A DNA stretch of 64,000 nucleotides from an uncultured Lachnospiraceae bacterium (GTDB lineage Bacteria; Bacillota; Clostridia; Lachnospirales; Lachnospiraceae): the NCBI GenBank assembly GCA_910589105.1, contig CAJUST010000002.1, positions 154,970-218,969 of the forward strand, written 5' to 3'. This document shows, piece by piece, positions 55,295-63,990 of the stretch (positions within the stretch are counted from its first letter, which is position 1; every line of letters starts with the position of its first letter). A model generated the notes under the pieces. It was given only the letters and a program-made list of their open reading frames with translations. It searched no databases and had not been told where the DNA came from. Position numbers and translations under genes: made by a program.

Positions 55295-55549
55295 ATGAGC
55301 GAAAAGGAAGTTATAGTATCAAATGTTTCAAAGAAACATGAGAATCCGATTGCTGAGTTGGTACAGGTTGCCTGTCAGTTTGACAGCAACATTATCTTGG
55401 AGAGTGAGAACCGGAAAATTAATGCCAAAAGCATTATGGGAATCATGGCATTCAATCCCTCTAAGGGAATGAAAGTAAACATCATCACGGAAGGCAGTGA
55501 TGAAGTGGAAGCACGGCTTGCAATGGAAAAATTTTTACTGTGCGAATAG
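55295..55549 (+). CDS. HPr-family protein with altered active-site loop
   Basis: An 84-residue phosphocarrier-like protein. His15, the residue phosphorylated by PTS enzyme I, is kept, but the loop GIHARPA reads KKHENPI, so the partner Arg17 is Asn and the Gly-Ile pair is Lys-Lys. Ser46, phosphorylated by HPr kinase for CcpA control, is kept in KSIMGIM. The rest follows HPr (AELVQVACQFDSNIILE, GSDEVEARLAMEKFL). It may be a weak phosphocarrier or mainly a regulatory partner, something like Crh, which instead loses His15. ATG 55295 follows aggagga. No other PTS gene is near. Confidence 0.82.
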   Translation: MSEKEVIVSNVSKKHENPIAELVQVACQFDSNIILESENRKINAKSIMGIMAFNPSKGMKVNIITEGSDEVEARLAMEKFLLCE

Positions 55550-55572
55550 CTTTATAATCAGGGAGGTCAATT

Positions 55573-56007
55573 ATGGCGAAAGAGTCAAAAAGCACAACAA
55601 CTGAGGCGGACATTAAAGTAGACAAGAAGGATACAAAACAGGCTGCGGCAGAAGTGAAAGAAACGAAAGCTGCGGAAACTGTAAAGGCAGATTCAAAACA
55701 AGAAGAACCGAAAAAGGAAGAGCCGAAGAAAACACAGGCGAAACCAAAAAAGGCAGTGAAAGAGAAAACGAACAATGTGAAAAAAGAACCTGTCGTTGCA
55801 GAGCTGTTTGTTCAGTATGACGATGATTCCGCAGGCGCGCAGGAAGCGAAAGTAGCTGACATTGTAGCAAAAGTGAAAGCGGAATATATCGCGCAGGGAC
55901 ATCGGGAATCTTCGATTAAATCCCTTCAGATTTACATGAAGCCGCAGATGTGGAAAGCTTATTATGTGATTAACAATAAAATAGAAGGAAATATCGATTT
56001 GTTTTAA
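55573..56007 (+). CDS. DUF6465-like protein with Lys/Glu/Ala-rich N-terminus
   Basis: A 144-residue protein in two parts. Residues 1-75 are low-complexity and highly charged (KKEEPKKTQAKPKKAVKEK), probably unstructured. Residues 76-144 form a small domain, VVAELFVQYDDDSAGAQEAKVADIVAKVKAEY, then IKSLQIYMKPQMWKAYYVINNKIEG, that I associate with the family DUF6465, present in many Lachnospiraceae, function unknown. ATG 55573 follows gggaggtc. It lies 23 bases after the HPr-like gene and ends at a bidirectional terminator shared with prs. Confidence 0.78.
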   Translation: MAKESKSTTTEADIKVDKKDTKQAAAEVKETKAAETVKADSKQEEPKKEEPKKTQAKPKKAVKEKTNNVKKEPVVAELFVQYDDDSAGAQEAKVADIVAKVKAEYIAQGHRESSIKSLQIYMKPQMWKAYYVINNKIEGNIDLF

Positions 56008-56015
56008 GAAAATAG

Positions 56016-56047
56016 AAAAATCCCTCTGGTTTAACCAGAGGGATTTT
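56016..56047. terminator. Bidirectional terminator between the DUF6465 gene and prs
   Basis: A perfect 15-bp stem, aaaatccctctggtt (56017-56031) with aaccagagggatttt (56033-56047) and a single-base centre, flanked by A and T runs. It overlaps the last codons of prs. Confidence 0.88.
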
Positions 56048-57215
56048 CTTTACGGTATTTATCCAAAAGACGATGGATTCTGTCGTATGGGTCAAGTAAA
56101 TCGCTGATGGAAACGTCATGGTTTAAGGTGTCGATAATATAGGCGATATATTTGCTCATATCACAATTAATATAGTAAGGTTTCTCTAAAAGCTCATCTT
56201 CCTGACAGGTCAGGTTTGTCGTCAAAAGACGGTAGATAATGCCTTCTTCATACGCCTTGTCAAATTTCTGAAGGCCGTTTGTGAACAACCCGAATGTCGC
56301 CATCATAAAGATTCTGTTTGCTTTGCGTTTTTTTAGTTCGGTCGCTACATCAATCATGCTGTCGCCTGACGAGATCATATCATCAATAATCAATACGTCT
56401 TTTCCTTCCACTGAGGCGCCTAAAAATTCATGCGCGACAATGGGGTTGCGTCCGTCGATCACTTTGCTGTAATCGCGGCGTTTGTAGAACATTCCCATAT
56501 CAAGGCCAAGGACATTGGCAAGGTATATGGCGCGGTTTGTGCCGCCTTCGTCCGGGCTGATTACCATCATATGGTCATTGTCAATTTTCAAATCTTTTAC
56601 ATTGCTTAAAATGCCTTTAATAAACTGGTAAGAAGGCTGCACCGTGTCAAACCCCTTCAAGGGAATTGCATTCTGGACTTTTGGGTCATGGGCGTCAAAT
56701 GTAATGATATTGTCCACGCCCATATTAATTAGATCCTGAAGCGCAAGCGCGCAGTCTAGGGATTCTCTGGAAGTGCGTTTGTGCTGGCGGCTTTCATATA
56801 GGAAAGGAATGATAACGGTAATCCGTCTTGCCTTTCCGCCTACAGCGGCAATGATACGTTTTAAGTCTGAAAAATGATCGTCCGGTGACATCATATTCTG
56901 ATGTCCGCATAAGGAATAGGTAAGATGATGGTTTGTAACGTCTACCATAAGGTATAAGTCGTAGCCACGGACAGAATCTTTGATTACGCCTTTGGCTTCG
57001 CCGCTTCCAAACCGTGGGCAGGAAGCTTCTACAATATAGGTGTCACGTTTGTAGCTGTTAAGCGTCATCGTGTCGCAGAGTTTGTGTTCCCGTTTCGCCC
57101 GCCATTTCACCAGATACTTGTCCACCTGCGCCCCCATGGTCTGGCAGCTCTCAAGCGGTATCAGGCCAAGAGCCCCTGCGGGAGTCGTTTTTAGTAATCG
57201 TTCATCGTTTGCCAT
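56031..57215 (-). CDS. prs: Ribose-phosphate pyrophosphokinase, long divergent form
   Basis: A 394-residue PRPP synthetase (ribose 5-phosphate plus ATP to PRPP plus AMP), supplying nucleotide, His and Trp synthesis. The PRPP loop is VLIIDDMISSGDSM; YESRQHKRTSRES is the flexible regulatory/ATP segment and ITFDAHDPKVQNAIP contains the catalytic His-Asp region. Length exceeds the usual ~315 by an N-terminal extension of ~60 residues and a longer tail; this long form is common in Lachnospiraceae. ATG 57215 (minus strand) follows ggagg; a TTG two codons earlier is unlikely. It is the last gene of the dnaD-dnaC-prs operon. Confidence 0.9.
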   Translation of the reverse strand: MANDERLLKTTPAGALGLIPLESCQTMGAQVDKYLVKWRAKREHKLCDTMTLNSYKRDTYIVEASCPRFGSGEAKGVIKDSVRGYDLYLMVDVTNHHLTYSLCGHQNMMSPDDHFSDLKRIIAAVGGKARRITVIIPFLYESRQHKRTSRESLDCALALQDLINMGVDNIITFDAHDPKVQNAIPLKGFDTVQPSYQFIKGILSNVKDLKIDNDHMMVISPDEGGTNRAIYLANVLGLDMGMFYKRRDYSKVIDGRNPIVAHEFLGASVEGKDVLIIDDMISSGDSMIDVATELKKRKANRIFMMATFGLFTNGLQKFDKAYEEGIIYRLLTTNLTCQEDELLEKPYYINCDMSKYIAYIIDTLNHDVSISDLLDPYDRIHRLLDKYRKENPSG

Positions 57216-57245
57216 GTTCAATCCTCCATGAAAAATATATATGTT

Positions 57246-58238
57246 TTAATTGTTTCTCAGCTTTTTTTGGATTCGGATATCGTCTCCGAACAGTTTGAGC
57301 ATTACATATCTGCTCGAAATTCTGGAAAATGTGCGTTCGGAGTAAAGTTCCGCTACCTGATTGATAGTCAGGTTCGTCGATATAATGGTAGACCTTTTGC
57401 GGAGAATCCGTTCATTTAAGCACAGAAATAATTGCGATGCCGTAAACGAATTAGGCAGTTCCGTACCCAGATCGTCAATGATCAACAGGTCGCAGTCGAA
57501 AATATTCTGGTGCGCGGCGATAATGTCGTCGTCCGCGGCTTTAGAAAACGTATTTTTACTTAATATATCAAACAATTGAAATGCTGTAAAGTAGATGACT
57601 GAATGGCTTGTATCTAACAGTTCTTTTGCAACACAGTTTGAGAGAAACGTTTTGCCAACGCCCGTATCTCCATAAAAAAAGAGATTGGAAAAGGAAGTGT
57701 CAAATTCATTTAGGAATTTCTTGCATTCTTGTACGGCATTTTGCATTGTCTCGTAGGAAGTCATTCCGGTAGCCGGATTACAGTCCGTTTTCGAGTAGTA
57801 TTCATAGGTAAAATTTTCAAAGTTTTCATCTTTTAAAATGCTTCTGATATTTGACTGGGTATAAACTAAATCAATGGCGCGCTGTTTGAAACAGTGGCAG
57901 CGTTCGTTATTGATGTAGCCGGTATCCTTACAGTCGGGACATTCATACACGGGCTCTAAGTATTGCTCGGAATAACCAAGTTCTTTTAAAATATTTAGGC
58001 GCTGTTGTTTGTAATCCATAAGCTGGCTTCTCAAATTGACAAGAGCAGTGACGTCGCCGTTTAGCAGTTTCCTTGCCTGCGCCAAGGAGCAGGAAGAAAT
58101 GGCGTCGTCGATTGCTTTGAGGCGTTCGTCCTTGCCGTATACCTCTTTGACTCTTGTATCGACTATATGTTGGTTTTTAATCTGTTTTGCATTATATTCC
58201 CGTATAATAATGTCATATTGGGCGTTGCTAAGTGACAT
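57246..58238 (-). CDS. dnaC: DnaC/DnaI-type replicative helicase loader
   Basis: A 330-residue AAA+ ATPase that loads the replicative helicase. The N-terminal ~100 residues are helical, followed by a Cys4 zinc knuckle CPDCKDTGYINNERCHC. The ATPase has FYGDTGVGKTFLSN (Walker A), LLIIDDLGTEL (Walker B), STNLTINQ (sensor 1) and the arginine finger region ERTFSRISSRY. It resembles the DnaI/DnaC group, including the IstB-like core, but the zinc knuckle and the position next to dnaD support the loader role. Start ATG 58238 follows aggagat. It lies 20 bases after dnaD. Confidence 0.92.
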   Translation of the reverse strand: MSLSNAQYDIIIREYNAKQIKNQHIVDTRVKEVYGKDERLKAIDDAISSCSLAQARKLLNGDVTALVNLRSQLMDYKQQRLNILKELGYSEQYLEPVYECPDCKDTGYINNERCHCFKQRAIDLVYTQSNIRSILKDENFENFTYEYYSKTDCNPATGMTSYETMQNAVQECKKFLNEFDTSFSNLFFYGDTGVGKTFLSNCVAKELLDTSHSVIYFTAFQLFDILSKNTFSKAADDDIIAAHQNIFDCDLLIIDDLGTELPNSFTASQLFLCLNERILRKRSTIISTNLTINQVAELYSERTFSRISSRYVMLKLFGDDIRIQKKLRNN

Positions 58239-58257
58239 ATATATCTCCTGTCTGTGT

Positions 58258-59319
58258 TTAACGTGTAGTGTTTAAAAGCTGTTTTTCAAGCTGATCGTAA
58301 TTGTAAGTCCGTTGTGGGAAATTATTAAAACGGCCGCCGGGAGAAACCGTTTTAGAAGCCCCTGAGCTTTTGGCGGCTGTGCGGGCTTTTTTATGGGCGG
58401 AATCTAATTTGACAATATCGCTTAAGGTATGCACCTGCTGTTTCAGCCAATTTGCAAGAATGGAATCCGCATATTCAAAACTCGGTTTTCCCGTTGCCTG
58501 AATGGTGCGGCGGCAGGCTTCTTTGATAATGTCCATGGAAAAGGCGTAGGAGCCTGTCCATTTCTGAATGGTCTGGATTTCCGATGAAATTAAGTTCCGT
58601 CCGTTTATGCCAAAAGCGTTCATAACGGCATAAGCGTCCTTTTGATGTGTCATACGGTCCTTTTTGGCTTCCTCTACTGTGTGGATATTTTTTTCTGCCC
58701 ATGAAAGCGCAATCTTTTCCATATACCTTAAGCTGGTATGCCCGTTGCTTATGCAGGTTTCAATCAGGTATTCAATTAAATCCGTTGAAAAATGAAGTTC
58801 ATCATACCAGTAAAGGATCGTGCGGATATCCGTCGGGTTTAAGGTCCTGCCCAGATAGTTTTCCGTTATGAATAAGATTTCCTGAACGGATTCTTCGTCT
58901 AAGAAGCGGTCAAGCTGGTCTAGCGTGTACTGTTCTTTGGAATGCGTTTCGGAAAACGTTTCCGCTACATCTTCTTTTAGTTTTTCTTCGTGGTCGGGAT
59001 CGTATGTTTTTATCGCCTTATATTCCGGTAAGTTTAAGGATATGCCGGTAACTTCATGGCCGGCATTATATTCTAAATGCAGTAACTGCACTTTTTCCCA
59101 GTATAACAGCGCGCGCAGCACATCTTTTTCCGTGTGTTCAAAGATGTCCGCAAGCTCTGAAATCGAGCAGGCGGGTTTATTCTGATCCATGCATCGCAGC
59201 AAGTACAGATAAATTTTTATGTATTCTCCGTTTGCGCTTGTCATATACTTGTCTATGAAGATATTTGGAACACAGGTAGAAGAAAGTAATCCACTGCCAT
59301 TTAATGTAATGTCTGCCAT
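58258..59319 (-). CDS. dnaD: DnaD-domain primosomal protein
   Basis: A 353-residue replication-initiation protein. An N-terminal winged-helix region (about 20-110, FIDKYMTSANGEYIKIYLYLLRCMDQN in part, SISELADIFEHTEKDVLRALLYWE) is followed by two DnaD/DnaB_2 repeats: one near 145-215 (VQEILFITENYLGRTLNPTDIRTILYWYDE in part) and one near 240-310 with DIIKEACRRTIQATGKPSFEYADSILANWL, which carries the YxxxILxxW motif. It helps recruit helicase and loader to the origin or stalled forks. ATG 59319 (minus strand) follows aaaggaaaggg. It begins the dnaD-dnaC-prs operon; DnaA boxes lie upstream. Confidence 0.92.
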   Translation of the reverse strand: MADITLNGSGLLSSTCVPNIFIDKYMTSANGEYIKIYLYLLRCMDQNKPACSISELADIFEHTEKDVLRALLYWEKVQLLHLEYNAGHEVTGISLNLPEYKAIKTYDPDHEEKLKEDVAETFSETHSKEQYTLDQLDRFLDEESVQEILFITENYLGRTLNPTDIRTILYWYDELHFSTDLIEYLIETCISNGHTSLRYMEKIALSWAEKNIHTVEEAKKDRMTHQKDAYAVMNAFGINGRNLISSEIQTIQKWTGSYAFSMDIIKEACRRTIQATGKPSFEYADSILANWLKQQVHTLSDIVKLDSAHKKARTAAKSSGASKTVSPGGRFNNFPQRTYNYDQLEKQLLNTTR

Positions 59320-59354
59320 AAAAATTTCCCTTTCCTTTCACAAGTATGTACCCG

Positions 59355-59383
59355 ATTATAGCATGGGTTTTCTGTTTTGAAAA
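59355..59383 (-). promoter_or_regulatory. Extended -10 promoter of the dnaD-dnaC-prs operon
   Basis: On the minus strand TTTTCA (59378-59383), 17 bases, TATAAT (59355-59360), with TG one base before the -10 box. Start near 59348. Confidence 0.65.
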
Positions 59384-59428
59384 GAGCAAATTTTGCGGCA
59401 AACGCAGTAATACCAAGCGTTTCGGAAA

Positions 59429-59566
59429 TGTGGATAATGTGGATAAATATATTTGGAAAAGCATGGGGCATGGAAAAATCAGGGGTTATGCGTTGTGGAA
59501 AAAATAATAAAATCCACATTCCAAATGTTAGTAAAAAAGCATTCAGAATGTGGATAAAGTGGATAA
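59429..59566. promoter_or_regulatory. DnaA-box cluster: two tandem pairs
   Basis: The 9-mer TTATCCACA (here read as TGTGGATAA on the plus strand) occurs at 59429-59437, 59438-59446 and 59549-59557, and TTATCCACT at 59558-59566. Each pair is in exact head-to-tail contact, and the pairs are 120 bases apart. The first pair is about 80-100 bases upstream of the dnaD start site; the second abuts the murC stop. A degenerate copy (TGTGGAAAA) lies at 59494-59502. Confidence 0.8.
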
Positions 59567-59567
59567 C

Positions 59568-60950
59568 TCAGTGCATAAGTAGCGTTTCCCCGATTTTTAC
59601 AACGTCTCCGGCTCCCATAGTTATCAACAAATCACCGTGTAAACATTTTTTTTCAAGAAATGTTTCAATTTCAGAAAAAGTGTGGAAATAGTATGTTTCC
59701 GTACCTTTTTTCGTTAATCCGTCAACGATGTTCTGGGAGCTTATGCCAAGCGTGTCTGTTTCCCTCGCAGGATAAATGTCCGCCATCACTACAACGTCCG
59801 CAAGGGAAAGCGCATCTGCAAAGCCGGATAAAAATGCTTTCGTCCTTGAATAGGTGTGCGGCTGAAAAACGCAGACAATCCGTTTGTGGGGATAATGTTT
59901 CGCGGCGGAAAGCGTCGCTTTAATTTCCGTCGGATGATGCGCATAGTCGTCAATTACAGTTATGCCGTCTTTGTAAAGCCCTTTGAACTCGAACCTGCGG
60001 TCTGTGCCTTTAAAATCAAACAACCCTTCTGCCACAGCGCGGGAGGAAATGCCAAGCTCTATAGCAGCGGCGGCTGCTGCGAGGGAATTGGACACATTGT
60101 GCGCGCCGGGAACAGCTAAGGTTATGTCAGCGATTGTTTTTCCATGCTTCATCAGCGTATAAGATGCGCATCCCGTTTCATCGTATGCAATATGGGAGGC
60201 ATAATATCCGTCAATCTCTGACAAGCCAAAGGGAATAACCGTTACGGGAAGGTTTTTTGTGAGTTCTTCATAGTCTGTAATTTCGCTGTTGATAAAAATA
60301 ACGCCTCCGCCGCTTGTGTTTTCGGCAAACTTCCGGAAAGAACGGCGGATGTCGGAAATATCCTTAAAAAAATCCAGATGATCTTCTTCTATATTTAAGA
60401 TTAAGCTGTACTTTGGGTGGAAGTTTAGAAAGCTGTTCGTGTATTCACAGGCTTCCGTCAGAAATATATCGGAATGGCCGACGCGGATATTGCCGCCAAT
60501 GGCTTTTAAAATCCCGCCGACGGAAATCGTAGGGTCAGTTTTAGCCGCAAGTAGGATCTGGCTTAACATGGAAGTGGTGGTCGTCTTGCCGTGTGTGCCT
60601 GATACAGCAATGGAATTTTGGTAATTGTCCATAATCTGCCCTAAAAGCTCTGCGCGGGAAAGCATGGGTATGCCCATTTCCTTTGCGGCGGCAAATTCCG
60701 GATTGTCCGGACGGATTGCGGCAGTATAGACGACAGCGTCGATTTCTTCTGTAATGTGTTCCGCAGACTGCGGATAGGAAATGCGGGCGCCCCGTTTGGA
60801 AAGCTGGTTTGTAAGCGGAGAAGGCTGCATATCGGAGCCGGAGACGCTGAACCGTTCTTCTAAGAGAATTTCGGCAAGCCCGCTCATGCTGATGCCTCCG
60901 ATGCCGATAAAGTGAATGTGGATCGGTTGCCTGAAATTGATTTGATACAT
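59568..60950 (-). CDS. murC: UDP-N-acetylmuramate--L-alanine ligase
   Basis: A 460-residue Mur ligase adding L-Ala to UDP-MurNAc. N-terminal dinucleotide-like UDP site HFIGIGGISMSGLAEILL; ATPase AVSGTHGKTTTTSML; the catalytic Glu in LTEACEYTNSFLNFHP; ILNIEEDHLDFF; and FKGTDRRFEFKG with DDYAHHPTEIKATL in the C-terminal domain. All motifs are intact. ATG 60950 (minus strand) follows ggacagg; a longer frame reaching 61064 has poor starts and would run over the promoter. The gene has its own promoter and lies upstream of, and in the same direction as, the dnaD operon, with the DnaA boxes between them. Confidence 0.94.
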   Translation of the reverse strand: MYQINFRQPIHIHFIGIGGISMSGLAEILLEERFSVSGSDMQPSPLTNQLSKRGARISYPQSAEHITEEIDAVVYTAAIRPDNPEFAAAKEMGIPMLSRAELLGQIMDNYQNSIAVSGTHGKTTTTSMLSQILLAAKTDPTISVGGILKAIGGNIRVGHSDIFLTEACEYTNSFLNFHPKYSLILNIEEDHLDFFKDISDIRRSFRKFAENTSGGGVIFINSEITDYEELTKNLPVTVIPFGLSEIDGYYASHIAYDETGCASYTLMKHGKTIADITLAVPGAHNVSNSLAAAAAAIELGISSRAVAEGLFDFKGTDRRFEFKGLYKDGITVIDDYAHHPTEIKATLSAAKHYPHKRIVCVFQPHTYSRTKAFLSGFADALSLADVVVMADIYPARETDTLGISSQNIVDGLTKKGTETYYFHTFSEIETFLEKKCLHGDLLITMGAGDVVKIGETLLMH

Positions 60951-60999
60951 GATTTTTACCTGTCCATTCTTTATTTTAAACATTTTATTCTTATAATCT

Positions 61000-61027
61000 A
61001 TTATAACCAAGAAAATGTATTTTGCAA
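61000..61027 (-). promoter_or_regulatory. Sigma-A type promoter of murC
   Basis: On the minus strand TTGCAA (61022-61027), 16 bases, TATAAT (61000-61005). Start near 60993. Confidence 0.65.
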
Positions 61028-61082
61028 ATTCGTTATTTTTTACAAAAAATAGTAAAATTTGCAATTTATCTTGTGAAAACTG

Positions 61083-61112
61083 TTGTACAAAAAATTATAA
61101 GTATGATATAAT
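61083..61112 (+). promoter_or_regulatory. Extended -10 promoter of glgC-glgD
   Basis: TTGTAC (61083-61088), 18 bases, TATAAT (61107-61112), with TG one base before the -10 box. Divergent from the murC promoter. Confidence 0.7.
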
Positions 61113-61152
61113 TTATTTATCACATAATGAAAGTTGACGAGAGGTGAGTGAT

Positions 61153-62427
61153 ATGATTCGAAAAGAAATGATAGCAATGCTATTAGCAGGCGGACAGGGA
61201 AGCAGATTAGGCGTACTGACGGCGAATGTGGCCAAACCGGCAGTAGCATTTGGCGGAAAATACCGCATTATTGACTTCCCATTAAGTAACTGCATCAATT
61301 CAGGGATTGATACGGTGGGCGTTCTGACACAGTATCAGCCGCTTCAGTTAAATTCTCATATAGGAATAGGCATTCCGTGGGATTTAGACCGGAATCATGG
61401 AGGCGTAACCGTTCTTCCTCCCTATGAAAAGAATGACAGCAGTGAGTGGTATACAGGCACTGCCAATGCAATTTACCAGAACTTAAGCTATATCGAAAGT
61501 TATAACCCGGAATATGTGCTGATTCTTTCCGGGGATCATATCTACAAGATGGATTATGAAGTTATGCTTGATTTCCATAAGGAGAATCATGCAGACGTCA
61601 CAATAGCCGCTATGCCGGTTCCGATGGAAGAAGCGAGCCGTTTCGGCATTGTAGTGACGGACGAGAATAAAAAGATAAAGGAATTTGAAGAAAAACCGGA
61701 GAAGCCGAGCAGCAATTTAGCTTCCATGGGTATTTATATTTTTACTTGGAGCGTATTAAGGGAAGCTTTGATTGCGAAAAAGGATCAGGGCAACTGTGAT
61801 TTTGGCAAGCATATTATCCCATATTGCCATGAAGGCGGAAAGAGGCTTTTCGCTTATGAATATAATGGATACTGGAAAGACGTTGGGACGCTTGGCTCCT
61901 ATTGGGAAGCGAATATGGAGCTTGTAGATCTGATTCCTGAGTTTAATCTTTACGAAGAATATTGGAAAATCTATACCAAGATCGACAATGCGGAACCGCA
62001 GTATATTTCACAGGATTCTGTGATTGAAAAGAGCATTATCGGCGATGGGACGGAAATTTTTGGGGAAGTGTATAATTCCGTGATAGGCGCAGGCGTGACG
62101 ATTGGGAAAGGGACAGTCGTTCGGGATTCCATCATTATGAAAGATACCTGCATTGGAGAAAACTGCGTCCTTGAAAAAGCCATTATCGCAGAAAATTGTA
62201 AAATCGAAAGCGATGTTTCGCTTGGCGTGGGAGACGAAGCAAAGAGCAAACTCAATGACCAGATTTATGCGTTTGGGCTTGTTACCATTGGGGAAAATTC
62301 CTATATCCCATCTAATGTAAAAATCGGGAAGAATACTGCAATTTCCGGGACGACGAAATCAGAAGATTATCCGGACGGTATGCTTGCCGGAGGAGAATAT
62401 ATTATTAAGGCAGGTGAAGATAAATGA
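61153..62427 (+). CDS. glgC: Glucose-1-phosphate adenylyltransferase, catalytic subunit
   Basis: A 424-residue ADP-glucose pyrophosphorylase that starts glycogen synthesis (glucose 1-phosphate plus ATP). The nucleotidyltransferase part begins [15 protein letters not shown]; conserved [44 protein letters not shown] with the metal-binding Asp, and FEEKPEKP follow; the last ~120 residues are a left-handed beta-helix with hexapeptide repeats. ATG 61153 follows gaggtgag; GTG 61144 in frame is too close to it. Its stop shares ATGA with glgD, the second subunit. The branching enzyme and synthase are not in the window. Confidence 0.95.
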   Translation: MIRKEMIAMLLAGGQGSRLGVLTANVAKPAVAFGGKYRIIDFPLSNCINSGIDTVGVLTQYQPLQLNSHIGIGIPWDLDRNHGGVTVLPPYEKNDSSEWYTGTANAIYQNLSYIESYNPEYVLILSGDHIYKMDYEVMLDFHKENHADVTIAAMPVPMEEASRFGIVVTDENKKIKEFEEKPEKPSSNLASMGIYIFTWSVLREALIAKKDQGNCDFGKHIIPYCHEGGKRLFAYEYNGYWKDVGTLGSYWEANMELVDLIPEFNLYEEYWKIYTKIDNAEPQYISQDSVIEKSIIGDGTEIFGEVYNSVIGAGVTIGKGTVVRDSIIMKDTCIGENCVLEKAIIAENCKIESDVSLGVGDEAKSKLNDQIYAFGLVTIGENSYIPSNVKIGKNTAISGTTKSEDYPDGMLAGGEYIIKAGEDK

Positions 62428-63542
62428 AGGCATTAGGGATTATTCTCGCAGGCGGTAACAGCAACCGTATGCAGCAGCTTACAAACCACAGGGCAGTTTC
62501 AGCGATGCCGGTTGGCGGAAGCTACCGCTGCATTGACTTTGCGCTGAGTAATATGAGCAATTCCCGCATTCATACAGTGGCGGTGTTGACACAGTACAAT
62601 GCAAGATCTTTGAATGAGCATTTAAGCTCGTCGAAGTGGTGGGATTTTGGAAGAAAGCAGGGCGGCCTGTTTACGTTTACGCCGACAGTCACCACGACGA
62701 ATAACTGGTGGTACCGCGGAACGGCCGATGCAATGTATCAGAACATCGACTTTTTAAAGAGGCGCCATGAGCCTTATGTGATTATCAGCAGCGGCGACTG
62801 TGTATATAAGGTAGACTATAATGAACTGCTTGATTACCATATTGAGAAAAAGGCGGATATTACTGTAGTATGTAAAGATATGCCTGCAGAAGCGGATATC
62901 AGCCGTTACGGAGTGATCCGTATGAATGAAGATGCAAGGATCGTAGAATTTGAAGAAAAACCGATGATTGCAAGTTCCAACACGATTTCCGCAGGCATAT
63001 ACATTATCCGCAGGCGCCAGCTTATTGAAATGTTAGAGCGATGCGCTGAAGAAGAACGCTATGATTTCGTATCGGATATTCTGATACGTTATAAGAGCTT
63101 GAAACGGATTTACGGATATAAGTTAAAGACTTATTGGAGCAATATTGCTTCCGTAGATTCTTATTATAAGACGAATATGGATTTTCTTGACCCAGAAGTG
63201 AGGAAATTTTTCTTCCGTGACGAACCAAAGATTGCTACAAAAATTGACGATCTTCCTCCGGCAAAATACAATGCAGGTTCCGATGTGCGCAACAGTCTCG
63301 TAGCCAGTGGATGTATTATTAACAGTAAAGTGGAAAATTCTGTTTTGTTTAAAAAGGCATTCGTCGGCAAGAACTGCGTAATAAAAAATTCAATTATACT
63401 GAACGACGTCTATATTGGAGACAATACGCATATTGAAAATTGTATTGTAGAAAGCCATAACACATTACGGGCGAACACATATTATTGCGGCGAAAACGGC
63501 GTGAAAATTGTCTATGAAGACAATGCCAGATATGTAATGTAA
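62424..63542 (+). CDS. glgD: Glucose-1-phosphate adenylyltransferase, GlgD subunit
   Basis: A 372-residue paralogue of GlgC, found in Firmicutes as a regulatory or weakly active partner in a GlgCD complex. It keeps the fold ([55 protein letters not shown]) but the N-terminal loop GGxxSRL is GGNSNRM and the D of the GDH triad region reads SGDCVY, both typical of GlgD. The C-terminal hexapeptide beta-helix is present. ATG 62424 overlaps the glgC stop by four bases, so the two are made in step. Confidence 0.93.
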   Translation: MKALGIILAGGNSNRMQQLTNHRAVSAMPVGGSYRCIDFALSNMSNSRIHTVAVLTQYNARSLNEHLSSSKWWDFGRKQGGLFTFTPTVTTTNNWWYRGTADAMYQNIDFLKRRHEPYVIISSGDCVYKVDYNELLDYHIEKKADITVVCKDMPAEADISRYGVIRMNEDARIVEFEEKPMIASSNTISAGIYIIRRRQLIEMLERCAEEERYDFVSDILIRYKSLKRIYGYKLKTYWSNIASVDSYYKTNMDFLDPEVRKFFFRDEPKIATKIDDLPPAKYNAGSDVRNSLVASGCIINSKVENSVLFKKAFVGKNCVIKNSIILNDVYIGDNTHIENCIVESHNTLRANTYYCGENGVKIVYEDNARYVM

Positions 63543-63599
63543 AGATTGTACCGGTAATTTTAAGAGAAGGGACTGTTATGCGGCAAAGGGGGAAGGATT

Positions 63600-63869
63600 A
63601 TGCAGATAACAGATGTTAGGATACGCAAAGTGGAAAAGGAAGGCAAGATGAAAGCCGTCGTTTCAATTACGATTGATGAAGAATTTGTAATACATGACAT
63701 TAAAGTCATAGAAGGGGATAAGGGATTATTTATTGCTATGCCCAGCCGTAAGGCGGCTGACGGTGAATATCGGGATATTGCGCATCCGATTAATTCTGAA
63801 ACCAGAGAGAAAATTCAAAATCTGATTTTAGAAAAATATGAAGCGGATATTCTTGCCAGAGAAGAATGA
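63600..63869 (+). CDS. spoVG: Septation regulator SpoVG
   Basis: An 89-residue nucleic-acid-binding regulator that influences septum formation, sporulation and other processes. The family is unmistakable: [44 protein letters not shown] with [19 protein letters not shown]. Length is typical, somewhat short at the tail. ATG 63600 follows ggggaagg. It is 57 bases past glgD; it may be on the same transcript or have its own promoter in the gap, none of which is strong. A terminator follows near the window end. Confidence 0.95.
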   Translation: MQITDVRIRKVEKEGKMKAVVSITIDEEFVIHDIKVIEGDKGLFIAMPSRKAADGEYRDIAHPINSETREKIQNLILEKYEADILAREE

Positions 63870-63946
63870 GAGTTTTAGGCTTCATAAATTGGATCTTCCA
63901 GTTAGAGAAGAATAGATATTTTAGGTCAAAATACGATTATTTTAGG

Positions 63947-63990
63947 AAAGGGGCTGTCGCACTAAATAATTAGTGCGCAGCTCCTTTTCT
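63947..63990 (+). terminator. Rho-independent terminator after spoVG
   Basis: aaggggctg-tcgcactaa pairs with ttagtgcg-cagctcctt around a 4-base loop (a small bulge interrupts the stem), followed by T-rich bases. It ends near the window edge. Confidence 0.75.

Noticed and set aside
57246-58238. dnaC as an IstB transposition helper
   Set aside because: The Cys4 knuckle, full length of 330 residues and the dnaD neighbour indicate a helicase loader; no istA is present.
59429-59566. The DnaA-box cluster as the chromosomal origin
   Set aside because: dnaA, dnaN and other origin neighbours are absent, and only four boxes are present, so a regulatory or titration site is likelier.
63947-63990. The closing hairpin near the window end as the terminal repeat of an insertion sequence
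   Set aside because: It is an ordinary stem with T-rich tail after spoVG; no transposase or second copy is visible.
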